From the IMG/VR virus record IMGVR_UViG_3300009421_000151, positions 1-32,123 of that record: a stretch of 32,123 bases of DNA; one strand, given 5' to 3'. The position numbers were made by a program, and so were the translations under genes. The notes under the pieces are model-generated. The model searched no databases. It was not told where the DNA came from and was given only the letters and a program-made list of their open reading frames with translations. Source of the stretch: a virus. Below are positions 7,776 through 16,910 of the stretch, one piece after another. Numbering within the stretch: the first letter of the stretch is position 1; every line of letters begins with the position of its first letter.

Positions 7776-8471
7776 TCAGGTATTCGCACTGGCTTCAAAC
7801 TGAACATCAGCAAATCTTCCCTCGGCCACTGTGTTCGTATTGTCAAAGTACGTATCCGAGTGCTTAAGTCTGATATACAGCGTTTTGTCAGCGCTAGTCT
7901 GGTGCTCAAACACGAATTTATCTGTGTTGCCAATAATGCCAGAATCTACTATTTCATTAGCTAACGTCAGATCATCAGTCGGCTGCACACTGGCGCTCAC
8001 GTCTACAGCATATTGCCGGATATCAGCATTCGCGCCGTGTATCCACGTCAGTATAAAATTAATGCCTTGCTGTTCTACGCTCACGTTTAGCGACTTCGAT
8101 ACTTCTTGCGGAGTGCCTGTTTGCTTGTAAAACACTTTCCGGATTTCGACATAGGGTTCATCGAACCTGCTTAACGTTATCTCTGTGTATCCATTGTCTA
8201 GTGTTTGTAAAAATGATTGATCATATGTTACTGACAATGAGCCTGAAGAGTCTGTTGTTACCGATTGCTGGTCGTATACTTCATCAAAGAAATTGTTATT
8301 ACGATCTTGTAGTACGGCAACATCAATGCTTGTTAGCGGAGGCAATCCGTATGCGTAGATAGTCAAGCCATCTGATATATTTCTGTTATTTATCTCTTTG
8401 GTTGAGATGGAAACATACTGGCCAATCTTGCAAGTCGGCAGGTTGCTGCTATTGGAGCTAATCGTTGCCAT
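7776..8471 (-). CDS. Putative tail fibre accessory protein with FN3-like C-terminus
   Basis: A 231-residue beta-rich protein. The C-terminal part (GINFILTWIHGANADIRQYAVDVS to the DKTLYIRLKH strand) has the alternating pattern of a fibronectin-III or Ig-like domain. The N-terminal half is Ser/Thr/Asn-rich. It is the last gene of the AT-richer fibre block and ends just before the cos-like gap. Domain type is inferred from strand pattern only; adhesion or fibre assembly is inferred from neighbours. Confidence 0.6.
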   Translation of the reverse strand: MATISSNSSNLPTCKIGQYVSISTKEINNRNISDGLTIYAYGLPPLTSIDVAVLQDRNNNFFDEVYDQQSVTTDSSGSLSVTYDQSFLQTLDNGYTEITLSRFDEPYVEIRKVFYKQTGTPQEVSKSLNVSVEQQGINFILTWIHGANADIRQYAVDVSASVQPTDDLTLANEIVDSGIIGNTDKFVFEHQTSADKTLYIRLKHSDTYFDNTNTVAEGRFADVQFEASANT

Positions 8472-8473
8472 TC

Positions 8474-8794
8474 TTAGACGACAGCCGGAAACACAAACAA
8501 TTTGTCTGGCCGATGCAGCTCTTTTAGCATTGCCATTGCTTCTGCGTTTTCGTTTGGCTCACCCGGAGCGTAGAAATTGATGATTTTATAAGCTGGGTCT
8601 TGTTCGTAGCCCTCTACAGGGTCAACGTTTGCAGGTAGTTTTTTTGAAAATTCTAGCTCATCGGGCATAATGCCGTCACGAAGATTCTCCATGATTGACA
8701 GTATTTGTACGCACTGCTCCTGTGTATATAAGCCTTCTAATATCCAGTGCTCAATACACCCAATACCGTTTATGTACGCTTGTCGCGTGCTCAT
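8474..8794 (-). CDS. Small hypothetical protein of the fibre block
   Basis: A 106-residue acidic protein (MSTRQAYINGIGCIEHWILEGLYTQEQC). I see no signal peptide, membrane segment or known motif. ATG overlaps the stop of the 680-residue gene upstream (ATGA), so the two are translationally coupled. Position between two fibre-like genes suggests a chaperone or small structural part, but nothing in the sequence proves this. Confidence 0.6.
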   Translation of the reverse strand: MSTRQAYINGIGCIEHWILEGLYTQEQCVQILSIMENLRDGIMPDELEFSKKLPANVDPVEGYEQDPAYKIINFYAPGEPNENAEAMAMLKELHRPDKLFVFPAVV

Positions 8795-10833
8795 GCTCTT
8801 CTCGCTGGTTCGCCGGACCGAACAAACTGCATTCCTATGTAGTAATCATCAGCCGGAAATGTTCTGGACGTTGGGTAATCCCCCCAAGAACTGCCATTAT
8901 TTGAACTAAACTCAGCTTGAGAAGTATCAGGTGAAAAAACGCTAGACTCTGGCGGCGAGACTTCATTCCAGTGGACAGGATGAGCTGCAATTCGCCATGC
9001 TCCATTTAATGAATTGCAAGAAAGAATAGCTTCATAATTGCCACCGTCGAAATTATGACTAGATGACAGTGAGCTTAGCAAGTAATCAGCTTTGTATTTG
9101 TTGTCATTTCCGCTGCGATTGCGATTATCAGACGCTACGTTGTAGTTTGGTGACCATTGAGCGGTAGCTACAGTAGTGCCATTTTTCTTAATTGTTCCAA
9201 TAAGCGGATCGCCGTTCGGAGTATTCGATTTATGCCAGCGCGACGATACCCACCATCTATCTGCATTAAAAGCAAATCCAGACGGTACAGTGAATTTCAT
9301 TCTTGCAATATTACTGCCGCCAATGTCACGCCAGCTATCTTTGTAGTCATAGCCCCAAAATCCGTAACCAGTCCATGTGTTGTCATCGGTGTTGTTGTAC
9401 CGATACCACGGTATCTGCGGCTTGCCGGGCTGCCTAAGCCAGCCGCCGTTAGGTCCAGACATATAGCAGGTGTACGCTCCCCAGTCTCCGTAAGCAGGGC
9501 TTCTGTGTGGTCCTGTAAGATTACTTGTATTACCAAGTGAGCTGCCATTGTTTCCCCAGTAACCGCCCGTGTTGCCAGCGTTAACCCATGATCTACACAG
9601 ATCTGGCTTATTACGAAATGGACGGTCATCAACAAGGTCGTGTTTATTCATAAACGCTATAGCGTATCTATTACCCTCCGATATATTTATTGTCCTGTCT
9701 AAATTAATTATCTTAGGAGCATCGGGAAAGTCGTAAGGTACATAATCAGTTGAGCCATACGCCAACACAACACTTGTATTTGGCAACCCTTGGCTATCTA
9801 GTGGACAAATCACCACTTCAAAGACTGGGTTGCCCCAGCAGTAAGTCTGTCCCGAGTCAAACAGCATCGAGCATTGTTGGCCAGTCAATCTAGGGCTTGC
9901 GTTGTATCCAATAGCGTAAGTTGATGAGTAACTAGAGTTCGGCGCTCCACGTGTATTAACATCACCATCTGTTAGGGTTCTATTTTGAACACGCACCTTT
10001 GTTGTAGTGGCGCTTTGAGTAGCTACAAAACAAATCGCAGTGTTGTACTGATTGCTACTATTAAGTAGTTGTATTTCACGGCCACAGTTCCAACCAAACA
10101 AGCCGTAGCCTAAGTTAGAATCAGAGAGTTTAATGGCCGGAGCTGGGTCAGTAGTGTAAGTACGCACTCCACCAAACCCATACCATCCTGTTGTCTCTGG
10201 AGCAGTTTCAAACTCGTAAGAGTAGTGTGTGTTTGGCTTTGGCAGGTACATCGTTTGTCGATGCGCTTTGGGGTTTCCATACAGACCCGTTGTGTCTTCA
10301 TTCGTTCTCCAGGCAACAGATGGGTCAGATGTTTCCCAGAATTTTATACGAAATGATCTGTTAGAGTCTAAAAGAGCCTCAACTGTCAGTGAGTCGTGGT
10401 CTCCATTCTCTGTAGTCGATAAGACAGATGCAGAACCTTCTTGCTCTACAACTTTTGGAACTTCAACCCTAACGATCCAACCTACATTATTAATGGTTTC
10501 TTCATCAAGGTTTGCAGGATCTGTATATACACCATCACCCATAATTAGCAGAGAATTGCCACGTATACGGTATAAGGTAATAAGGTTATCACCCTCTGCC
10601 AGAGTTACATTCTCAGACCATTGCCCGTACTCCGCAGGCACTGCACTACCCTGATCAACACCATTAACAAAAAGATCAACTAAGTCTCCAGCTTGGAAAT
10701 CTGGCTCCCCCGTCCACTTTGGTAGCCACGATATTGATTCGAGAGGCTCTTTAGGCGTTATTAACCGACGCCGAACTAAAGCTGCTGTCGGCTGTGGTAC
10801 AAGCGACGGCACGCTGTAAGTCGCCATTACCAT
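8791..10833 (-). CDS. Large putative tail fibre/host-recognition protein
   Basis: A 680-residue protein rich in Gly, Asn, Ser, Tyr and Trp, with long beta-prone stretches and repeated aromatic patches such as WYGFGGVRTYTTD and YGFWGYDYKDSW. No signal peptide and no catalytic motif is visible. Composition and its place in a fibre block point to an extracellular, carbohydrate- or receptor-binding virion protein. The start ATG 10833 overlaps the upstream stop (TAATG); a second ATG two codons later is equally possible. The DNA is visibly AT-richer than the head genes, as is common for exchanged receptor-binding modules. Confidence 0.65.
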   Translation of the reverse strand: MVMATYSVPSLVPQPTAALVRRRLITPKEPLESISWLPKWTGEPDFQAGDLVDLFVNGVDQGSAVPAEYGQWSENVTLAEGDNLITLYRIRGNSLLIMGDGVYTDPANLDEETINNVGWIVRVEVPKVVEQEGSASVLSTTENGDHDSLTVEALLDSNRSFRIKFWETSDPSVAWRTNEDTTGLYGNPKAHRQTMYLPKPNTHYSYEFETAPETTGWYGFGGVRTYTTDPAPAIKLSDSNLGYGLFGWNCGREIQLLNSSNQYNTAICFVATQSATTTKVRVQNRTLTDGDVNTRGAPNSSYSSTYAIGYNASPRLTGQQCSMLFDSGQTYCWGNPVFEVVICPLDSQGLPNTSVVLAYGSTDYVPYDFPDAPKIINLDRTINISEGNRYAIAFMNKHDLVDDRPFRNKPDLCRSWVNAGNTGGYWGNNGSSLGNTSNLTGPHRSPAYGDWGAYTCYMSGPNGGWLRQPGKPQIPWYRYNNTDDNTWTGYGFWGYDYKDSWRDIGGSNIARMKFTVPSGFAFNADRWWVSSRWHKSNTPNGDPLIGTIKKNGTTVATAQWSPNYNVASDNRNRSGNDNKYKADYLLSSLSSSHNFDGGNYEAILSCNSLNGAWRIAAHPVHWNEVSPPESSVFSPDTSQAEFSSNNGSSWGDYPTSRTFPADDYYIGMQFVRSGEPARRA

Positions 10834-11816
10834 TAGACTAAATCCTCCAGTTTCATCCAGCCAGCAACGATGTCACCAACAACGTCGCCAGCAGGCTCTA
10901 CTTGCAGTTGGGCTAATGTGATGCCGTTAGTTGCCATGTACTGACATCTTGCTAGCCGTACTATAGGCTCATACCCGGCAACAGTTGTCCACTCTAAAAA
11001 AAACGGAGCTAGATCGGGGTCATACGGGTACTTTGTGTTGTCCCCTAACCCACCAAGAGTCCACCATTCATGTCCGTTTGTGTCAAAAGGTTTACGCACG
11101 TAATCATTATTAGCGTCAAACAACATTGCGTTGGTTATGCTGTCTTTAGCTTCAAACGGGTATTTAGTGTGCGCCCCGACAGATCCAGAAGATTGCGTTG
11201 TTGTGCGTCTGATTTCTTGCTTTATAGATTTAGACTCTGCTTCTGCGATGGCGACTCTTGAATCAATAGCTGTAACCGAATCAGGCACTACACTTTGTCT
11301 TGGAAGGACTTCACTCCACGTAGACGCCCCATCACTTGTGTACAAACCAAATAAGTCAGTGAACAGTATTCGAGCAAAATTGTCACCGCCGTACAGCGTC
11401 GCATCTAGCGCAGTGATTTCAGCGGGTATGACACTCTCTGCTGGAGCGGCTCTTGGAGTGCTCAAGGGTATATACTTTACATTGGCTTCGCTTGACCCAA
11501 ACGCTTTTGACTCTTGAGCCAATAGTCTTGTATTCAAAGCTTCGTAATCATTTGCTATGGTGTTAACAGACGCCACGATAGACGGTGAAACAGCAGTTAT
11601 GATTGTGCTTGATGAACTACTGGACGATCCTACTGGGCGAGTTAATAGATTAGCTACGCTGCCTATTTCGTTGTAGCCATAGATTTCAAAAGCTCTGGTG
11701 CCATAGTCGATTGTTCGACCATCAGCAATCCAATCGCTAAGAGCATAAGTGCCGATGTCATACTGAGCTTTTGCAGCCGCTTCAGCTTGTGATCTTGATG
11801 TGTACGGAATTGGCAT
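10833..11816 (-). CDS. Putative tail fibre/structural protein with poly-Ser linker
   Basis: A 327-residue protein. A globular N-terminus (SRSQAEAAAKAQYDIGTYALSDWIADG) is followed by a run of seven Ser near residues 64-70, a helical stretch (VNTIANDYEALNTRLLAQES) resembling a trimeric coiled segment, and a further Ala/Glu-rich helix (VAIAEAESKSIKQEI). This alternation of head domain, flexible linker and helices is common in fibres. No family recognised. A 52-nt gap separates it from the tailspike gene. Confidence 0.6.
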   Translation of the reverse strand: MPIPYTSRSQAEAAAKAQYDIGTYALSDWIADGRTIDYGTRAFEIYGYNEIGSVANLLTRPVGSSSSSSSTIITAVSPSIVASVNTIANDYEALNTRLLAQESKAFGSSEANVKYIPLSTPRAAPAESVIPAEITALDATLYGGDNFARILFTDLFGLYTSDGASTWSEVLPRQSVVPDSVTAIDSRVAIAEAESKSIKQEIRRTTTQSSGSVGAHTKYPFEAKDSITNAMLFDANNDYVRKPFDTNGHEWWTLGGLGDNTKYPYDPDLAPFFLEWTTVAGYEPIVRLARCQYMATNGITLAQLQVEPAGDVVGDIVAGWMKLEDLV

Positions 11817-11868
11817 TTACGTTTAACTCTTGAGTGATACTGTGACGGCGTTGAGTTGAGTTTGTCAT

Positions 11869-14262
11869 TTATATTATTCTTGTTCCGAGAAGAAATATTT
11901 CCCATAAGTCATCATTCTTGTTGGCAATTACCTCAACAACTTGTCCATCTGTGATTTGCGCAAGTTCTGTTGCCCCACGCTTTACTGATAAATAATGAGT
12001 ATTATTTACAGCACTCACAGAAAACTGAAATTTTCTACCATCTTGCATAGATGAAGCTAATGGCAGTCCCAGCGTACTCGTTGCAGTTAAATCAAGGTCA
12101 AATCTTCCAGTATAGGCGGGCAAACCCGCCGCCCCAGCATGCCAGTTAACAGTTCCCGCTCCTTTTATTAACTTCGGAACCTTGCCGTAGGACGATGACT
12201 GCTGCTGCACGACAGAACCTTTTGTCTCATTTGCCGAATAAAGCTCACTGTTGTATGTTTGCATTTTATCAACATGAGAAGAACTAATATTTATATTTTT
12301 AAGCTCTGGCATATCGAGAGCATTTGTTGGATTTATTAGATACAGAGGGCCAGCGGGCAAGTTTGCGTAATTTGTAGCGCCTACATTTAAGTTGGATACT
12401 GTGCCCAGCATGTTGACACCACTTGCCAAAGTAGTCTTTAAAAATTCTTGCCAAGGGTTGATTAATTTCACCCCGTCTATGTTGTATACATTAACTCCTA
12501 AAAGCTCTATGCAAGGTAAATAAGTGTTTGCTTCTGTCGTCGAGCCACCATGTATATAACAATTTGGCCCAATGTGTAGTTGTGAAGATGAGTTTGTCAT
12601 ATATAGACAACGACCTTTATTAACTTCCCAATGAGAGTTAATAAAGGATAGCGAAAGGTTCCCCGCTATAATTATTGAATCGCCAACACTGTTTTGAAAA
12701 GCGCAACTGTTAAACGCATACGTTACGGCTAATGTGTCAGTTGACAAATCTCTCACATTGTTGTAAAGACCATGCAATGACGTATTGCTAAAATTTACAC
12801 GACCGCCTCCAGACTGGTTGTTTCCGATAAATAAGCCACAACTAGAGCCTTCAGATATTGGAGCTGTTTGCGTAACTCCACTTGCTGTAAACACTTTTAC
12901 ATTATCAAGAATTGTATTCCATGTATTTCGTGCTTTAATGCCAGATCCTTGCGCATTTCCTACTGAGATTTGCACGTTTCTAATGACTAGCTCGGGCAAA
13001 GACGGACAATCAATAGCAAACCCAGTTCCATCATTTCTTACAGTAAAATCATAAAAGTGTACGTCTCTTTCATTTAATCCTGTGCCATTTGGAGATGTTT
13101 TGAATAACCCATCTGGTGATGCCGTTTGAAATATCGTGCCGACAATTTCCAGCCCATCTATTCTTTTTAGTCCTTTTACATCTACGGCCCCACTGCCTTT
13201 GATAGATATAACCCCACCACGAGTTGCGGAGTGGCCGGGGTTATCAACGGCATCGTAATACACACGCACAGGCCCACTTTCATAAATACCTACACCACAA
13301 TGAAGTGTTCTATGTTCTGTGTGACTGAGGTAATTCACAGCAGCTTGCAAGGCGATTGTGTTATCTACCCCAAGTCCAGGCTTTGCACCAAAGTATCTAG
13401 CTCTAAACGGCCCATCTGTATTCCTAACAAACCCTCCAGTTGATCCACTAGTACCTGAGAATGGAACGTAATACCCACCTTCAGAATCTAACAGCACATC
13501 AGAAGATATGTCAGTTGTGACAACATTGAATACCCCATTTCGAGGAAAATCATGCACTATGATTTGTGTAGCGCCCGACGACTCAAGTAAAGTCATCTCG
13601 TCATATGCAAGAGTTTCTGGACGTTTGTAAAGAGCACCTAAAAGCCCAACAACTCGTTCCTGTGCAATATTCCCCGACCCATCAGGGTTACGCTGCCACG
13701 ATGTCGGCCCAGTACGAGTATGCGTTGCTACAACAAACGTATCACCAGATGTTTGATCAGTTTCCAGCTCTACAAATCGTTTTTTCCAAGGACGTACTTC
13801 AGTCGCTAAATCATCTGCTGATCCGTAAGCTGTGTCGTTATAATCGTTTTGGGGATCACGTTTCCAGTACGTTAAATCTACAGCACTATTTGATCCTATT
13901 GGCGCAACAGCTATCGCACGATAACTTTCACCGGTAGACAGGTTGATTGTGTCATTGAATTTGGCAACCGGCGTATTCTCATTCGCAAGATCAATCTCGC
14001 CCACCCATGTGCCTGCGCGAACCTCCCGCACCCACACATCACCATAAGCACCAGCAACCCTATCCGGATCAATCGACGGATCTGGATTGGTTAGCGTAAG
14101 AGAGAGCTGGCATCGATGACCATTGAGACTCGTGCACCAACTACCAGGCACAAAGAACGCAGGATCAGCAGAGCCACGCTCAGTGGTCCACATTGGTGCA
14201 TCGATGTCGCGCATATCCGCATAATCAATATGCGACTTGCCTAGCCTGCCATGGTTCTCCAT
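11869..14262 (-). CDS. Tailspike with pectate-lyase-type beta-helix
   Basis: A 797-residue protein. Near residue 290, FRARYFGAKPGLGVDNTIALQAAVNYL matches the start signature of pectate-lyase-superfamily beta-helices (FGAxxDGxxDNTxAxQxA). It is followed by hundreds of residues of short repeated strands (VIRNVQISVGNAQGSGIKA, VNFSNTSLHGLYNN) as in right-handed parallel beta-helix tailspikes. Such proteins are trimeric and often bind or cleave surface polysaccharide. The first 280 residues would be the virion-attachment part. The catalytic residues cannot be placed from sequence alone. AT-rich DNA and Asn/Ser-rich coding suggest separate acquisition of this gene. Confidence 0.8.
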   Translation of the reverse strand: MENHGRLGKSHIDYADMRDIDAPMWTTERGSADPAFFVPGSWCTSLNGHRCQLSLTLTNPDPSIDPDRVAGAYGDVWVREVRAGTWVGEIDLANENTPVAKFNDTINLSTGESYRAIAVAPIGSNSAVDLTYWKRDPQNDYNDTAYGSADDLATEVRPWKKRFVELETDQTSGDTFVVATHTRTGPTSWQRNPDGSGNIAQERVVGLLGALYKRPETLAYDEMTLLESSGATQIIVHDFPRNGVFNVVTTDISSDVLLDSEGGYYVPFSGTSGSTGGFVRNTDGPFRARYFGAKPGLGVDNTIALQAAVNYLSHTEHRTLHCGVGIYESGPVRVYYDAVDNPGHSATRGGVISIKGSGAVDVKGLKRIDGLEIVGTIFQTASPDGLFKTSPNGTGLNERDVHFYDFTVRNDGTGFAIDCPSLPELVIRNVQISVGNAQGSGIKARNTWNTILDNVKVFTASGVTQTAPISEGSSCGLFIGNNQSGGGRVNFSNTSLHGLYNNVRDLSTDTLAVTYAFNSCAFQNSVGDSIIIAGNLSLSFINSHWEVNKGRCLYMTNSSSQLHIGPNCYIHGGSTTEANTYLPCIELLGVNVYNIDGVKLINPWQEFLKTTLASGVNMLGTVSNLNVGATNYANLPAGPLYLINPTNALDMPELKNINISSSHVDKMQTYNSELYSANETKGSVVQQQSSSYGKVPKLIKGAGTVNWHAGAAGLPAYTGRFDLDLTATSTLGLPLASSMQDGRKFQFSVSAVNNTHYLSVKRGATELAQITDGQVVEVIANKNDDLWEIFLLGTRII

Positions 14263-14266
14263 GAGC

Positions 14267-14920
14267 TTACAGCGCTACTTTGCCAGTGATAACCAACTCG
14301 AATTGCGTGTTGTCTGCAGGGGGTGTGGCAAATGGACCGACAGTGATCACTGTCGCAGATGCCTTGACCACCTTGAGTCCTATCTGTTCCTCTGAGCTAC
14401 GTTTCTGCACGTGCTTAGTTGCTACAGAGCTCATGGTGTGGTCGATATTGAACGACGTAAGTATCCCGTCACCAGGCAAGGGAAAAACAAACGTCATCAG
14501 GCGGTTTTCCAGCGCGTTACTGATCGCCTGGTTGCTCACCGCGTTAGTGCTCGCTTTGCTCAGCGCTGTGTCGACAGCAGCCGGCGCAACATTAGTGGCT
14601 GTGTCCTTCCAGGCTCGAGGGTTGGCATCCGCATCAACCACCCACACGGTGTCAGTGCTCTCAACGTTCGCGTAGGCATCATCCTGAGCAGTGGCTGCAG
14701 GGTACGCAGACTCAAGCGCTGCAGGGGTGGCATGCTCGCCCTTGTACTTGTTCAGCTCCGCCACCAGCGCCTTGTCGGCATCAGAGTAGCGGTTAGTATT
14801 GGTTAGCCCGTAAAGGGCTGTTGCGAGCGTGGCAGCGTCAGTCCTTGCCAACAACTCTGACAGGACAACAAGACGCAGCGGATCGCCGTCAAGAGCCGCA
14901 TGGCTAGTGGTTGCACTCAT
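14267..14920 (-). CDS. Putative tail fibre protein, C-terminal domain shared with next gene
   Basis: A 217-residue protein. Residues about 100-140 carry AVDTALSKASTNAVSNQAISNALENR, a helical repeat seen in many phage fibre proteins. The last 70 residues (GDGILTSFNIDH to VITVGPFATPPADNTQFELVITG) resemble the C-terminal domain of the upstream neighbour, suggesting duplication. The gene overlaps that neighbour (ATGA) and is 4 nt from the tailspike gene, so it probably forms the stalk or adaptor of the same fibre assembly. Confidence 0.65.
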   Translation of the reverse strand: MSATTSHAALDGDPLRLVVLSELLARTDAATLATALYGLTNTNRYSDADKALVAELNKYKGEHATPAALESAYPAATAQDDAYANVESTDTVWVVDADANPRAWKDTATNVAPAAVDTALSKASTNAVSNQAISNALENRLMTFVFPLPGDGILTSFNIDHTMSSVATKHVQKRSSEEQIGLKVVKASATVITVGPFATPPADNTQFELVITGKVAL

Positions 14921-15444
14921 GAGGATCCCTCAACAATTAGTTTGTAACGATTAGTGGATGGTGTTGTGGCAAACGGGCCGACAATCACCTGACCGGGTGT
15001 AGTGAGCCAGTCAGTGGGTATGGCAATAGGCTTGTTACTGGCCATGTCGATCACAACAACGTTGCTGACATGGGCCTTCGGATGGGCGAGTGTGAATGTC
15101 TTCAGTGCACCGTTACCGAATGAACGCTCGTAGGCGCGCGAACCGCCGAACTGGATCCAATAGGGATTACGGACAGGACTTGAAGCACCTAGCTGTTCGG
15201 GAGTAGCTTCAGGATCGGCGTAGTAGTTGACTGGAACACCACCGCCATCAGGAAACCAACAGCGCAAGCCGACGTAGTCCTGCTCCCATAATGGATTGGT
15301 TACGCCCTGGAGCTTGTTGTGCTGGCCAACGATGTCATTGACTTCGCCGGGTAGCAGCTCGTAACGTTCCTCACCCACTGCGGGAGGTGCCTGCAGTGGG
15401 TGGTATTCCTGCAGCTCAATGTCAAGTTCGTAGGGGTTGGCCAT
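14917..15444 (-). CDS. Putative virion protein leading the fibre block
   Basis: A 175-residue protein (MANPYELDIELQEYHPLQAPP). The C-terminal 70 residues (GNGALKTFTLAHPKAHVSNVVV to IVGPFATTPSTNRYKLIVEG) are similar to the end of the following gene. It is the first gene of the fibre block and has motif copy 4 ending 11 nt upstream of the ATG, with no other ribosome-binding site visible. A structural role in the tail tip or fibre is inferred from its neighbours. Confidence 0.6.
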   Translation of the reverse strand: MANPYELDIELQEYHPLQAPPAVGEERYELLPGEVNDIVGQHNKLQGVTNPLWEQDYVGLRCWFPDGGGVPVNYYADPEATPEQLGASSPVRNPYWIQFGGSRAYERSFGNGALKTFTLAHPKAHVSNVVVIDMASNKPIAIPTDWLTTPGQVIVGPFATTPSTNRYKLIVEGSS

Positions 15445-15455
15445 AAAGGCCGATG

Positions 15456-15468
15456 CTGCACCCTCGCC
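15456..15468 (-). promoter_or_regulatory. Dispersed late-operon motif, copy 4
   Basis: Exact GGCGAGGGTGCAG on the minus strand in the short gap between the DUF1353 gene and the first fibre gene, 11 nt before the ATG at 15444. The flanks match copy 1 closely (AAGC before, CATCGGC after). No other Shine-Dalgarno is present, so the GAGG of the motif may serve, at a longer than usual spacing. Confidence 0.75.
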
Positions 15469-15474
15469 GCTTGG

Positions 15475-16080
15475 CTATACTGCCTCGCCAGACGGCTTCA
15501 GACGAACGCCATAGTCAAGGTCCGCCCATCCACGCAGTGGTTCAGTCTTGCGCCATCGACGCCAGGCGCGCCATGCACCCACGACAACGGCGAGGTGAGC
15601 GATCCATCCGAGCAGTATCATATCGTTGGTAGCGAAATTCACGCGGCGCATAACGCTATTGGCTGCAGCAACAGTGGGTACCTCCTCAATCGTGCCGTCA
15701 CCGGTCACCAGCACGCCATAGCGCACCGCAAAATCGTGAACCGCGAACGCTGCCAACATCAGGCCAAATCGTTCGATCATCAGTCCTGTCAAGATCATGG
15801 CCATCAAAGCGTATCCGGCCCAGCCATGCAGTGGGAATACCTGCATAACTATCACAGCGATCACGAGCAGCCAGCGCGGTATTGATCCGCCATCGAATTC
15901 GAAGCGCCCCGGCAGGATGTAGGTTCCACCATTGGGCCGCGGCACATGAAACGGCTTGATTACTCGAACCCGGCGTTGATCCATCAGCCACGTCCAGTAC
16001 TTAGCGGCGACCGGCTTGCCTACCGTCTTTATGGGAATGGTCTCGAGCTGCATGCCCGTATCAATGCCGAATGCTTTCAT
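15475..16080 (-). CDS. DUF1353 family membrane-associated protein
   Basis: A 201-residue protein starting MKAFGIDTGMQLETIPIKT. It contains the DUF1353 pattern RFEFDGGSIPRW near residue 60 and AVHDFAVRYG about 55 residues later. Between and after these are hydrophobic stretches (LLVIAVIVMQVF, YALMAMILTGLMI, MILLGWIAHLAVVVGAW) that look like membrane segments, more than most family members have. DUF1353 proteins are common in tailed phages; their function is not established. The start 16080 is fixed by the ATGA overlap with the HNH stop and a GAGGA 10 nt upstream. Confidence 0.75.
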   Translation of the reverse strand: MKAFGIDTGMQLETIPIKTVGKPVAAKYWTWLMDQRRVRVIKPFHVPRPNGGTYILPGRFEFDGGSIPRWLLVIAVIVMQVFPLHGWAGYALMAMILTGLMIERFGLMLAAFAVHDFAVRYGVLVTGDGTIEEVPTVAAANSVMRRVNFATNDMILLGWIAHLAVVVGAWRAWRRWRKTEPLRGWADLDYGVRLKPSGEAV

Positions 16081-16403
16081 GCTGCTATGGTCCTCTGTAT
16101 GCGCATGGTAGCGCACACCTCACGAACGTTTGTCACGTACCGCTTGTAATTTCCCGCATGCCCGATGACCAGGTGGGCGTGTTTGTTCAGGGTGATCAGG
16201 TTCGCTGGCTCCCCAGCAAGATCGGGTGCGATGCTCACCGGTATCAGGTGATGCACCTCGAGTCGATCGGTCTTGCCCGTCGCTTCACACACCGGGTATT
16301 TTTTCCGGTGCGTCAGCAAGGCCTTACGCACCTTCCACTGTTTGCGTGCATTGCGTGTCACGTACGATGGATTGCGAACAGCGAAAGATGCGTATTCAAA
16401 CAT
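16077..16403 (-). CDS. HNH endonuclease
   Basis: A 108-residue protein with the HNH core VHHLIPVSIAPDLAGEPANLITLNKHAHLVIGH-type arrangement: the HH pair near residue 51, the central Asn in the PANLI segment and a C-terminal His cluster. HNH nucleases in cos phages can assist terminase cleavage, as HK97 gp74 does, but those usually lie beside the terminase; here the gene is in the lysis/accessory block. It could instead be a DNA-metabolism or homing-derived nuclease. A basic N-terminus (RNARKQWKVRKALLTHRKK) is suited to DNA binding. Confidence 0.8.
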   Translation of the reverse strand: MFEYASFAVRNPSYVTRNARKQWKVRKALLTHRKKYPVCEATGKTDRLEVHHLIPVSIAPDLAGEPANLITLNKHAHLVIGHAGNYKRYVTNVREVCATMRIQRTIAA

Positions 16404-16406
16404 CGG

Positions 16407-16901
16407 TTAAAGAATCACCAGTGCAGCCAGGGGCTTGAGCAGTCGAACAACCTCCACCGCCCGAAGCGCTGTGTCGTTTGACCGTATAGCTGACCGTATC
16501 TCGGTGTAGGCCGGTATGGTGCCCGCGGAATAAGCGACCAGGTCCACCGGTATGGGAATGCCAGAATGTTGCTTGTAGGCCATCACCTCCCCTCGAATCG
16601 AGGCAAACGACTCACCGATACGATCAAAGGCATCAGGGGAGTCCAGGGCAAGGGTGACCACGGATACATCAGGTTGCACATCCTTGAACTGATCGTACAG
16701 ATCATCCAGATAGGCCAGATCACGGGCAATAACAGCCTCTGATTCAGCAGGTAGGTAGTCGAGCAGGGTGTCTCGTACCGAGCTTGTCTGGGTTAGCTGA
16801 GCGCTACCGATCAGCACCTTGCCGGCATCAGGTATGGATCCGCAGGCTGTCAACAGCAACGTGGCTAGCGAAATAATCAGAATAGGTATCTTGTCTCTCA
16901 T
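16407..16901 (-). CDS. Putative lipoprotein
   Basis: A 164-residue protein with a lipoprotein signal: a basic N-terminus (MRDK), a hydrophobic core and the lipobox LLTAC with Cys20. The mature part is helical and acidic without transmembrane segments. It follows the endolysin gene, so an outer-membrane spanin component is possible, although it is long for Rz1 and not proline-rich. No partner inner-membrane spanin is recognisable immediately beside it. A lysogen-expressed envelope or exclusion lipoprotein is the alternative. Confidence 0.7.
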   Translation of the reverse strand: MRDKIPILIISLATLLLTACGSIPDAGKVLIGSAQLTQTSSVRDTLLDYLPAESEAVIARDLAYLDDLYDQFKDVQPDVSVVTLALDSPDAFDRIGESFASIRGEVMAYKQHSGIPIPVDLVAYSAGTIPAYTEIRSAIRSNDTALRAVEVVRLLKPLAALVIL

Positions 16902-16910
16902 GTGCTCTCG

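Noticed and set aside
8791-10833. Diversity-generating retroelement target
   Set aside because: No reverse transcriptase or template repeat was found in the window, and the C-terminus of the 680-residue protein is not duplicated.
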